Below are positions 17,071-25,238 of a stretch of 64,000 nucleotides of DNA, piece by piece. How positions within the stretch are numbered: position 1 is the first letter of the stretch; each line of letters opens with the position of its first letter. Origin of the DNA: CAZMLC01 sp964567125 (GTDB taxonomy: Bacteria; Verrucomicrobiota; Kiritimatiellia; RFP12; UBA1067); NCBI GenBank assembly GCA_964567125.1, contig CAZMLC010000003.1:1-64000 (forward strand), in the 5' to 3' direction. A program made the translations under genes and the position numbers. The notes beneath the pieces were generated by a model. The model saw only the letters and a program-made list of their open reading frames with translations. It did not search any database and had not been told where the DNA came from.

Positions 17071-17544
17071 CTACATCTCGACTTCGGCGGTCTGCTCCGC
17101 GTTGCGCGGCACGATCAAGACCGGACACAATGCTTTGCGCGCGACCTTGCCGGCCACATTGCCCAGCAGCCACTGCGCAATCGAGTTCTGGCCCTGGCGG
17201 CCGACCACAATCAAGTCGACCTTCTCCGCCTTGGCAAAGGCGAGAATTTCAGGCGCGGCATCGCCGATACGGAACTCGACGCGGAAGGGTATCCCTGCCG
17301 GAATCTGCGCGCGGTAATCCGTCTCGATCCGCGCATCGATATCCGCCCGCGCCTTGGCATCCATATCGCCGACTTCGTAGATGTACCCCTTCCAGAACTG
17401 GGCATCCGGCTCAGGAATCACATGCAGCAGGATGAGCTCAGCGCCAGAATTGCGCCGCGCTGCGCGCAATGCGAAAAGAAAGGCCCGCTGCGCATTCTCC
17501 GAAAAATCAGTGCAGAATAATATCTTGGAGTAATTGGTATCCAT
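17071..17544 (-). CDS. Universal stress protein (UspA family)
   Basis: 157 residues with the Usp fold: KILFCTDFSENAQRAFLFAL at the start, AELILLHVIPEP, and VDLIVVGRQGQNSIAQWLLGNVAGKVARKALCPVLIVP at the end. The last segment holds the G-x2-G-x9-G-type ATP-binding loop. It is the last gene of the GH31-fucP-fucU-fkp-dctPQM run, 24 bp after dctM. A Usp gene directly after TRAP genes has precedent (TeaD with TeaABC in Halomonas), where it modulates transport. AAAGGAG lies about 8 nt before the ATG. Confidence 0.92.
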   Translation of the reverse strand: MDTNYSKILFCTDFSENAQRAFLFALRAARRNSGAELILLHVIPEPDAQFWKGYIYEVGDMDAKARADIDARIETDYRAQIPAGIPFRVEFRIGDAAPEILAFAKAEKVDLIVVGRQGQNSIAQWLLGNVAGKVARKALCPVLIVPRNAEQTAEVEM

Positions 17545-17568
17545 GGCCTCGCTCCTTTCTGTTATCTG

Positions 17569-18870
17569 TTAATGGACAATGGTCGGTAACCACGTCGCAA
17601 TGCATGGGAAGAGAATCAGCAGTACGCACGTCAAAATCATGGCGACCAAAAAGGGCAGGGCGCCGCGAAAGACCGTCGGCAGCGGAATGCTCCGGTCAAT
17701 GCCGCTGACCACGTAGGCATTCACACCCACTGGCGGCGTAATCACGCCCATCTGCGTCACCACCACGATGATCACGCCAAACCAAATGGGATTATAGCCC
17801 ATTTTCAAAATCACAGGATAAAAAATCGGAATCGTCAAAAGCACCAAGGCCAGCGCATCGATGAAACAACCCGCCAGAATAAAGAAGGCGATAATCACGA
17901 GCAGAATCGCCCACGATGGCAACGGCAGACTGGTCAACCATGCGGCAAACTGCATGGGCAATCCTGTCACGGCCAGAAAATGGCCAAACACCGTGGCCCC
18001 GGCAACAATGATCAAGACCATGCACGAGGTCCGCAGTGTCTCCTGCGAGGCCAGCCACACCTGCTTCAGCGAACAATTACCCCCTAAGAAGGCGATTGCA
18101 ATACTGCCAACAGCACCGACCGCAGCGCCCTCCGTCGGCGTAAACCAGCCCACGAACATCCCGCCCATCACAAAGACGAAGAGGATAAGCGTCTCCAGCA
18201 CGCCGTTCAGCGACCGGAATCGCTCCCCCCACGATGTCGGCATCGCGCACGGGGCAAGCTCAGGATGGCGCCAGCATTTGAAGGCGATCATGAAACAAAA
18301 GAGAAACGCCATCAGAACGCCGGGCAGAATGCCGGCAATGAAAAGCTTACCGATCGACTGTTCCGTGAGGATGCCGTAGACGATGAAGACCACGCTCGGT
18401 GGGATCAGCATCCCCAGACTTCCGCCCGCGGCAACCGTGCCGCCGGCCAAGGCCATGTCGTATTTGTATCGCTTCATCTCCGGCAACGCCACCGCAGCCA
18501 TGGTCGCCGCGGTCGCAGGCCCCGATCCGCAGATCGCGCCGAACGCCGCGCAGGCGCCCACGGTCGCCATGGCTAATCCGCCGCGCAACGAGGAGGTCCA
18601 CGCGTGCGCTGCGGCAAAGAGGCGCTTGCTGATGCCCGCATGAAATGCGATCTGCCCCATCAGCACGAAGAGCGGAATCACGGTTAAATTATAATTGGCG
18701 AAAACATCAAAAACATCCGCGGATAAGATCGCCAGCGAAGCCTTCCACGAGGTGATCAGCGCAAAACCGATCACACCCACAATTGCCATGCTCAGCCCAA
18801 CGGGCATGCTGCAGGCCAACAAGAAGACCAACGCCAGGCAGCCGACAACACCAATCGTAAACGGGGTCAT
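17569..18870 (-). CDS. dctM: TRAP transporter large permease subunit DctM
   Basis: 433 residues, about 12 membrane spans, the ion-coupled translocation subunit of a TRAP carrier. Characteristic segments are GSGPATAATMAAVALPEMKRYKYD, GGSLGMLIPPSVVFIVYGILTEQSIGKLF, GWFTPTEGAAVGAVGS and MGVITPPVGVNAYVVSGI. It overlaps dctQ by 4 bp (ATGA), as is usual. TRAP carriers move carboxylates such as C4 acids, sialic acid or sugar acids with sodium. Confidence 0.95.
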   Translation of the reverse strand: MTPFTIGVVGCLALVFLLACSMPVGLSMAIVGVIGFALITSWKASLAILSADVFDVFANYNLTVIPLFVLMGQIAFHAGISKRLFAAAHAWTSSLRGGLAMATVGACAAFGAICGSGPATAATMAAVALPEMKRYKYDMALAGGTVAAGGSLGMLIPPSVVFIVYGILTEQSIGKLFIAGILPGVLMAFLFCFMIAFKCWRHPELAPCAMPTSWGERFRSLNGVLETLILFVFVMGGMFVGWFTPTEGAAVGAVGSIAIAFLGGNCSLKQVWLASQETLRTSCMVLIIVAGATVFGHFLAVTGLPMQFAAWLTSLPLPSWAILLVIIAFFILAGCFIDALALVLLTIPIFYPVILKMGYNPIWFGVIIVVVTQMGVITPPVGVNAYVVSGIDRSIPLPTVFRGALPFLVAMILTCVLLILFPCIATWLPTIVH

Positions 18871-19373
18871 TGTTTAATCAACTCCTTCCTGGGATGCACC
18901 AGATGAAACACCACAATGAGCGCGGTCACGGCAAAAGCAAAAGCCATCACCCACGGCACCCAGAAAAGCGGAATCTCGAGCGTCGCGCTCACTTCGCCGC
19001 TCCGCAAAAAACGCAAGCCATACCGCAGACACCCGAACGCCGCCGCGCAGAAGCCGACAATCATCATGATCCGCATCACGGCATCCACAATCGCGCGCCA
19101 CAGGCGACTCATCCGATGGAAGAAATATTCAATCGCCACGTGTCCCTTCAACGCCGTGGTCAGCGGTAAAGCGCACGCCACAGCGAGAACGCCCGTAATG
19201 CGGACAATATCATAGGCGCCCTTTTGCGGATAACCGATAAGCCGCAAAATAATATCGAAGCAGGTTACCAGCGCCATGGTCAGCAACGCAAGGCTGGCGA
19301 TTCCCGTCATGAGATGCGTCAGCACAACGATTCCTTGCCAAAAGGGACCGTGTTCGACTTTCTTCAGTGTCAT
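18867..19373 (-). CDS. dctQ: TRAP transporter small permease subunit DctQ
   Basis: 168 residues with four predicted membrane spans. Family landmarks include TCFDIILRLIGYPQKGAYDIVRITGVLAVACALPLTTALKGHVAIEYFFHRM, seen as separate segments. It starts with ATG directly after the TAG of dctP and overlaps dctM by 4 bp, so the three TRAP genes are translationally coupled. DctQ binds and stabilises DctM in the inner membrane. Confidence 0.92.
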   Translation of the reverse strand: MTLKKVEHGPFWQGIVVLTHLMTGIASLALLTMALVTCFDIILRLIGYPQKGAYDIVRITGVLAVACALPLTTALKGHVAIEYFFHRMSRLWRAIVDAVMRIMMIVGFCAAAFGCLRYGLRFLRSGEVSATLEIPLFWVPWVMAFAFAVTALIVVFHLVHPRKELIKQ

Positions 19374-20429
19374 CTACTTTTGAACCTCCTGCAAATACGC
19401 GTTCAAATCGCGCAAGAAATCTTCGCCTGGAAGGCCTTTCTGCTGTGTTTTCTTTACGTAATCGTCCAAAACAGGTTGTGTACTCGCTCTCCATTTAGCC
19501 TGCTCCTCCGCGCTGAGCGGAAGCACCTTCCGCTCATCTCCCAACCCGAGAAAATAGGTGCGTGCACGCGTATCAGCCTCGTCCCAGACGTGAGCATGTT
19601 TTTCAATCCATTCCGCACTCACATCCGAGAGGATCTTCTGCAAATTCGCAGGCAGCCCATCCCAGACCTCTTTGTTCATCGTCACGAAAAAGGTCGTGGT
19701 GTAGCCGATGCACCGCGAATCCGTTACCGACGTGACCACCTCGCCCTGCTTCCATCCCTGCAAGGTCTCCATCGGACAGAACGTGGCATCCACCACGCCC
19801 TTCTGCAGCGATTCATACGTATCGCTCTGCGGCATGCTGACTGGCGCGCCGCCAAGGCGTTCAACCAGCTTGGCCGAAAGCCCGGTTGCGCGCACTTTCA
19901 TCCCCTTCACGTCGGACAACGCGGTCACGGGTTTCTTGGAGGCCAGAATGCCGGGGCCGTGCGCATGCAGGTACAGCACGTGCGTATCCGCCATGGCTTT
20001 GGGCTGATACTTCGCATAGAGCCGATTCGCCGCATGTGTGGCGGCGCTGCCCGACGTATACCCCACCGGCAGATCCAGTGCTTCCATCAGCAAGAACCGT
20101 CCGCGCGTATACGCCAAGGCGCTCATCCCGATATCCGAGATACTGTCCACCACGCCCTGATAGCATTGGTCCGCCTTGGTGAGGGCACCGCCGGAAAAAA
20201 TGAGGATTTTTAATCGTCCCTGCGAGCGTTGCATCACTTCCTCCGCCCACGCGCTGGCGAGCTTCGCCTGCGGATGAGTCGGCGGAAAGAAGACGCTGTA
20301 GGTCAGCTTATACACCTCGCGTTCGCCCGCACGCTGGCCACACCCCGCTACAATTCCCGCGAGTGCGAGGCAGGCCAACAGCCTGCCACAGCCTTTTGAA
20401 AACCCTGCCGTATGGAATATCCTGCTCAT
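19374..20429 (-). CDS. dctP: TRAP transporter substrate-binding lipoprotein DctP
   Basis: 351 residues with a signal sequence and lipobox IVAGC at about residue 30, so it is predicted to be membrane-tethered instead of freely periplasmic. DctP landmarks: LTYSVFFPPTHPQAKLASAWAEEV, GVVDSISDIGMSALAYTRGRF, KKPVTALSDVKGMKVRATG (the Arg normally clamps the substrate carboxylate), and YESLQKGVVDATFCPMETL. It starts 8 bp after fkp. The signal-peptide codons contain a copy of the dispersed palindrome at 20366-20390. Substrate unknown; a carboxylate linked to fucose or uronic acid metabolism is an inference from context. Confidence 0.93.
   Translation of the reverse strand: MSRIFHTAGFSKGCGRLLACLALAGIVAGCGQRAGEREVYKLTYSVFFPPTHPQAKLASAWAEEVMQRSQGRLKILIFSGGALTKADQCYQGVVDSISDIGMSALAYTRGRFLLMEALDLPVGYTSGSAATHAANRLYAKYQPKAMADTHVLYLHAHGPGILASKKPVTALSDVKGMKVRATGLSAKLVERLGGAPVSMPQSDTYESLQKGVVDATFCPMETLQGWKQGEVVTSVTDSRCIGYTTTFFVTMNKEVWDGLPANLQKILSDVSAEWIEKHAHVWDEADTRARTYFLGLGDERKVLPLSAEEQAKWRASTQPVLDDYVKKTQQKGLPGEDFLRDLNAYLQEVQK
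20366..20390. repeat. Dispersed palindrome copy inside the dctP signal-peptide codons
   Basis: On the minus strand TGTGGCAGGC, a short TGTTG loop and GCCTGCC form an inverted repeat with 7-9 paired bases; the outer pair of the right arm is diverged. It encodes part of the hydrophobic signal sequence (CGRLLACL) in frame. Confidence 0.55.
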
Positions 20430-20437
20430 GTTTTTCC

Positions 20438-23400
20438 TTAAAGGACCGTAACCTTCAACCCTTGCTGGTCAACGGCGAAATCGAAAAATCGCGATTGCGC
20501 ATTCAAGGGATGCGCGGTCAATGTTTCGCGGATCCGCTGCGCAGCGGCAGCGTCCTTGGCGATCATGAAAATAAAGCCGCCACCGCCCGCACCGGGCAGC
20601 AACGTGGCATCGACATCGTCGCGAATCAACTCCAGGACAGCCTCAATCGAGGGATTGGTCGAACCGGCGTCAATGGCCTTTTTCAGCTCCCAGTACTCGG
20701 CGACCCCCGCGGCAAACCCTTGAACATCCTGGGCATCCAGCGCCTCTTTGGTCCGTACCGCACCCTGCTTGAGGCGTTTCACAATCTGATAGGTCTGCGG
20801 CGCACGCGCCAGATAGTTGCCCACCACGTTGTGCAGGATGTTGCGCGCCATCCGCTTCTGCCCGGTAAAATAGAGCAGGCAGCGCTGCTGCAGAATGCTT
20901 CCCGGCGTCATATCAAAGACAGCCCAGCGCAACGCAATGGTCTGATCCGATCCCGGTTGCGTGGAGATCAGCTTCACGCCCGGCAAAATACCGCCCACCT
21001 GATCCTGCCAGCCGCCGCCGGTATTCATGCGCTGTTCAAGAATGGAGGTCATCCGGATGATCCGGTCCGCCTGATAAGGAATGCCCAGCACGCGGTCAAG
21101 GCAGGCCATCACCGCAGCGCCCAGAATCGAACTCGTTCCCAGTCCGGACCCTTTGGGTAGCGCCGAAAAGATCGTCAGATCCAAACCGCCGCCCAATTTG
21201 CGCAGCCAGGCCTTGAGCGATTTCTCCGGGTGCGACGGCACAATGCCGGTCAGGACCAGCGCCGCCTTGGCTAACGCCGCCCAATCGTATGGATCGTGAT
21301 GATCCAGCACATCCTCCGTGGTCGCAATTTCCTGACGCTGTCCCAGGTCAATACTCGACAGGCGGATGGTCCCCGCATTGTTGAGCTTAGCCATAACCTG
21401 AATCGGATAGAGTCCGTTCAGCGTAATCGCCGCATTCAAGACCTGACCGCCCAGCTCGGAACAGATCGGCGGCGTATCCGACCAGCCGCCCGCAAAGTCG
21501 ATGCGCACCGGCGTCGTGACCCAGACCACCTGATCGTGGAGAATCGCGGCGGCGCGCGGCTTTTGCATCGGCACGAAATTGACCGCGACCGATTCAGACA
21601 CCGCCGCAAACGCTTCGCGCAAAAAAGCCTCGGAGGTGGGCGCCACATCGCGCTTCTGCAGATGCCGCTCACGGATCATGGCCATCAGCTTCAGCACGCG
21701 TGCGCGCAACAGCGGTTTCTGCTGCGTCTCGGACTGTACCAGATTGCTCAGCTGCTGCAGCACATCAAAGGCCTCCGCTTCCGTGCGGATCTCGTCGCAC
21801 ACGGTCCGCGCAGAGAGGGCGTCATCGTTCAGCAGGCGATACCGCACCTGCATCACGTTGATCTTGCGGTGGATTTCGCGGCGCACCTCCAGCAGGCGCG
21901 CCTGATTTACGCGCACCACGAGATCGGCAAGGCTGTACCGCGCAGCGCGCTTGGTCGAGGTCCAACCGCCACCGGTTGCGATCTGAAGCGCTTCTGACAA
22001 AACCTCGTTCAGCGGACCGACACGCCAGATGCGCGCGCGCCACAAACCATCCTTCTGTTCGCCCTGCTGCCACATCTGTGAAGCCGTAATATGGTTGCTT
22101 TTCATCCAGTGGGCGATATCGTGGTTGAGAAAATGACACGTGCGCTCCGTACCAAACGGCGTTTTGAAATCATCCTCAAGCCCGTAGACCACCACGCTCC
22201 ACTGGTTCTCCTGAATCGGCAGGCAGACCAAGCCGATTCCCGCAGGCAGAACAACCGCTTCGCGCGCCTCGGCCGGCAGGCCCGTCACAATGTTATCGCC
22301 CATCAATTCCATGCGCGGTCCCGCATAATCAACCGCCTCGATCAAGGCGCGCCCGGTCTGCAGCGACGCTTGAATGCAGCTGTTGAAAATAAAGGACTGT
22401 TCCGCATTGTTGGCATCCTCGATCACCGAAGCGCTGCCGTTTTCAAACGCGTAGGTCTGCGCCGTGCGCGACAAGGTTGAAAAGCCGGTCAAGAGTTCAC
22501 GGCTGCTACCGATATGGAAAAACTCACACGTCGGGACAATATTGACATGAAAAGACAATGTGTGCATGGCCCGATAAAAGGCGCGCAGCCGTTGCAGGTG
22601 CGCGGGTGCATGCTTCCGCTGAACGCCCAGCTGCTGGATATAAGCCTCCTCCGTGATGGAGGGCACCAGCGCCATCATGAACTCTTCATAGAGATCCATG
22701 GAGGGACAGAGCCCTTCCACGACCGCCTGCAGCAAACCGTTCTTTTTCGCACGCGGAACCGCATGATTGAGCAGATGCTGACAGGTCGCGGGATCGAGAC
22801 GGACCAGGCCGGTATCGATGGCGACGCGCCCGAAGGGATCAATGCCGCGATGCGCGGCCACAAGCTCCGCCGAGGGTTTCTGCAGAAAATCGGCAACCGG
22901 CAGACAGACCGTGCGATCCTCGTGCGCATCAAACTGATCGGGGATATAGACACCATGGCGCGCGCCGCGCTCCACAGGTCCGAAATAGGCCACCCCGGTA
23001 ACGCCGGGCTTTGAAAAATCCACCGAGGCGTGATCGAAGGTCAGCAACACATCGCCCGATGTAATCAAGACCTGTCCGCCTTCGGGCTGCGGTACGTTCG
23101 TTACGGTGCGATGAATCAAATCGAACAGCGCCAGCGGCTGCTGATCCGCGCCGCGCGTCGGCACTGGCGTAAAGATTTTGCCCTGCGCCGTGTAGGCCGG
23201 TGTGCGCCGACTGTCACCGCCTGAATGGCAGATGAGGATGTTCTGCCCCTCGAAGCTGTTCTTCCGCGAGAACGCAGCGGGCAGAAGCGTAGTCAATTCG
23301 TTCAATACGTGAATCGTCGCGCCGAATGAACCGACCCGTCGTCCACCCGGATCCGTAAACACAAATACGCGCGTCTGCGGGTCAATCAACCCGTTTTGCT

Positions 23401-23476
23401 GGCGCCACGCCATCTGTACGCGATATCCTTCGGCCTGTGCGGCATTTGCGGCGGTCAAAACAATGACATCAAACAT
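20438..23476 (-). CDS. fkp: Bifunctional fucokinase / fucose-1-phosphate guanylyltransferase (Fkp)
   Basis: 1012 residues, the size of Bacteroides Fkp plus a little. The N-terminal half matches the fucose pyrophosphorylase domain (RVFVFTDPGGRRVGSFGATIHVLNEL, then the beta-helix part). The C-terminal half is a GHMP kinase: WVTTPVRIDFAGGWSDTPPI, LPKGSGLGTSSILGAAVMA (phosphate loop), MNTGGGWQDQVGGILPGVKL and LLPGAGGGGFIFMI. The two activities turn L-fucose into L-fucose-1-phosphate and then GDP-L-fucose. AAAGGA lies 7 nt before the ATG. Preceded by fucP and fucU in the same operon, it indicates salvage of free fucose for glycan decoration and not only catabolism. Confidence 0.94.
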   Translation of the reverse strand: MFDVIVLTAANAAQAEGYRVQMAWRQQNGLIDPQTRVFVFTDPGGRRVGSFGATIHVLNELTTLLPAAFSRKNSFEGQNILICHSGGDSRRTPAYTAQGKIFTPVPTRGADQQPLALFDLIHRTVTNVPQPEGGQVLITSGDVLLTFDHASVDFSKPGVTGVAYFGPVERGARHGVYIPDQFDAHEDRTVCLPVADFLQKPSAELVAAHRGIDPFGRVAIDTGLVRLDPATCQHLLNHAVPRAKKNGLLQAVVEGLCPSMDLYEEFMMALVPSITEEAYIQQLGVQRKHAPAHLQRLRAFYRAMHTLSFHVNIVPTCEFFHIGSSRELLTGFSTLSRTAQTYAFENGSASVIEDANNAEQSFIFNSCIQASLQTGRALIEAVDYAGPRMELMGDNIVTGLPAEAREAVVLPAGIGLVCLPIQENQWSVVVYGLEDDFKTPFGTERTCHFLNHDIAHWMKSNHITASQMWQQGEQKDGLWRARIWRVGPLNEVLSEALQIATGGGWTSTKRAARYSLADLVVRVNQARLLEVRREIHRKINVMQVRYRLLNDDALSARTVCDEIRTEAEAFDVLQQLSNLVQSETQQKPLLRARVLKLMAMIRERHLQKRDVAPTSEAFLREAFAAVSESVAVNFVPMQKPRAAAILHDQVVWVTTPVRIDFAGGWSDTPPICSELGGQVLNAAITLNGLYPIQVMAKLNNAGTIRLSSIDLGQRQEIATTEDVLDHHDPYDWAALAKAALVLTGIVPSHPEKSLKAWLRKLGGGLDLTIFSALPKGSGLGTSSILGAAVMACLDRVLGIPYQADRIIRMTSILEQRMNTGGGWQDQVGGILPGVKLISTQPGSDQTIALRWAVFDMTPGSILQQRCLLYFTGQKRMARNILHNVVGNYLARAPQTYQIVKRLKQGAVRTKEALDAQDVQGFAAGVAEYWELKKAIDAGSTNPSIEAVLELIRDDVDATLLPGAGGGGFIFMIAKDAAAAQRIRETLTAHPLNAQSRFFDFAVDQQGLKVTVL

Positions 23477-23494
23477 GGTTATCCTTTCTGCACA

Positions 23495-23926
23495 TCACGA
23501 TGCGCAAATCACGCCTTTTTTCAAAATAATATTGCCGTATTTCGCCAACTCGCCCGTCATCACGACAGCATACGCCTGCCGCGTGCGTTCGTAAAAGGCA
23601 AACCGCTCAAGCCGCGTCACCGCCGGCACCTGCGCACAGCCCGTCTGCAGCGCGCGAACATAGGCCGCTTCAACCTCGGGATCGAGCGTATCGCCGGGAA
23701 CCGCGGCCATCATGAGCACGGGCGGCGCATAAGCATCGAGTTCGAAAATCGGTATGATCGCCCGCAAAAGATCAGCAATCTTCAGCCCATCCGCACGCAG
23801 CACCCGCGCATTGCACGAGTGCCCGGGGAAATGCGCATCGGCCAAGACGATCTCATCGCCATGGCCCATCTCAGCCAGCACTTTGATCAGCTCCGGCGAT
23901 AATAACGGTGATATTCCCTTTAGCAT
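23495..23926 (-). CDS. fucU: L-fucose mutarotase FucU
   Basis: 143 residues of the RbsD/FucU family, interconverting alpha and beta anomers of fucose. It shows MLKGISPLLSPELIKVLAEMGHGDEIVLADAHFPG, with the family histidine and acidic residues, then LLRAIIPIFELD, ERFAFYERTRQAYAVVMTGE and YGNIILKKGVI. The FYER segment is typical of FucU as opposed to RbsD. It overlaps the end of fucP by 7 bp and lies 18 bp before fkp, matching its role of supplying the right anomer to the kinase. Confidence 0.95.
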   Translation of the reverse strand: MLKGISPLLSPELIKVLAEMGHGDEIVLADAHFPGHSCNARVLRADGLKIADLLRAIIPIFELDAYAPPVLMMAAVPGDTLDPEVEAAYVRALQTGCAQVPAVTRLERFAFYERTRQAYAVVMTGELAKYGNIILKKGVICAS

Positions 23927-25233
23927 ACGCCACCTCTTCTCTTATTCACTAACGTCCAAAATCCATACCAGGCAATCACAACAAAGCAGATCAGCGGCAG
24001 CACGAAAGAGAGGCGCATACTGGAGAGTGCAACGGTGCCGAACGAAACAGCCGGCTGATCCATGATCCACCCCTGCATCGGTGGCATCAGACATCCACCG
24101 CCAATGGCCATGATCAATCCTGCTGCGCCCAGTTTGGCATCCTGACCTAACCCGTTCAGCGAAATGCCGTAAATCGTCGGGAACATCAGCGACATCACGG
24201 CGGAAGCCGCCACCAGACAGTAGAGCCCGCTGATCCCCGGCAGAGCGATCACGCCGGCAATCAGGGCGAAGCCCACGCTGGCCAAGGTCGCCAGCAAGGT
24301 CCCTGGACAAACGAAGCGCAGCATAAAGGTGCAGATGAAGCGGCTCGTGACAAAAAGCACCATGGCCACCATGTTGTAGGATTGCGCAGTGGCCTTGCTC
24401 ATGCCCAATTCCGTTTCCGCATATTGGATGATGAAGGTCCAGCACATGATCTGCACGCCCACGTAGAAGGTCTGCGCAACAACGCCGGCCATATACCGCT
24501 TGTTTCTGAACAGCCGCTTCAGCGTCGGAAGCACCGTCAAATCATGGTCGTCATCGTCGTCCATCCGCGGCAGGCGCGCCAGCGCGAAGAAGACGAAAAA
24601 GAGGAGAACCACCAAGCCCAGCAAGGCATAGGGGCCGATGATCACCGACAGATCATTCGACGCGATCTTATGGAACGCATCGGGATCCGCGACCTTCAGT
24701 AGGCGGCGCTGTGCTTCGCTCGTGGGGTCGAGCCGGCACAGAATCATGTCGCGCGCAATCAGCATGCCCATCAGCGAACCCATGGGATTAAAGGCCTGGG
24801 CCAGATTCAACCGCCGCGTCGCGGTTTCCTGATCGCCCATGGAAAGAATGTAGGGGTTTGCGCTGGTTTCGAGAAAGGAGAGGCCGCACGTCATCACAAA
24901 GTAGGCCAGCAGAAAGGCGGAGAAGGCCATCGCCCAGCCTGCGGGGATAAACAAGAGGCATCCCGCAGCATAGAGCCCAAGACCCAGCAAGATACCGGTC
25001 TTATACGAGAAGCGCTTGATAAACAGCGCGGCAGGAAAAGCCATCACGCAATAACCTCCATAAAAGGCAAATTGCACCAGCGAACTCTCAAAGTTGCTGA
25101 TCAGCAAAATGTTTTTGAAGGCAGCCACCATGGGACTGGTAATGTCATGGGCAAAGCCCCACAGTGCGAACAGTAACGTAACTAATGCAAAGGCGATTCC
25201 GCGCCCGACCGGTATTAATGCTTTTTTACTCAC
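23920..25233 (-). CDS. fucP: L-fucose:H+ symporter FucP (MFS)
   Basis: 437 residues with 12 predicted membrane spans. FucP/GluP landmarks: LLFALWGFAHDITSPMVAAFKNIL, QFAFYGGYCVMAFPAALFIKRFSYK, FLETSANPYILSMG and LNLAQAFNPMGSLMGM. The frame is open 29 codons further upstream into the GH31 gene. I start at the GTG at 25233, 5 bp after the GH31 stop, which gives the usual FucP length. It imports L-fucose into the cytoplasm for the mutarotase and Fkp encoded next. Confidence 0.94.
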   Translation of the reverse strand: MSKKALIPVGRGIAFALVTLLFALWGFAHDITSPMVAAFKNILLISNFESSLVQFAFYGGYCVMAFPAALFIKRFSYKTGILLGLGLYAAGCLLFIPAGWAMAFSAFLLAYFVMTCGLSFLETSANPYILSMGDQETATRRLNLAQAFNPMGSLMGMLIARDMILCRLDPTSEAQRRLLKVADPDAFHKIASNDLSVIIGPYALLGLVVLLFFVFFALARLPRMDDDDDHDLTVLPTLKRLFRNKRYMAGVVAQTFYVGVQIMCWTFIIQYAETELGMSKATAQSYNMVAMVLFVTSRFICTFMLRFVCPGTLLATLASVGFALIAGVIALPGISGLYCLVAASAVMSLMFPTIYGISLNGLGQDAKLGAAGLIMAIGGGCLMPPMQGWIMDQPAVSFGTVALSSMRLSFVLPLICFVVIAWYGFWTLVNKRRGGVC

Positions 25234-25238
25234 CCGTT

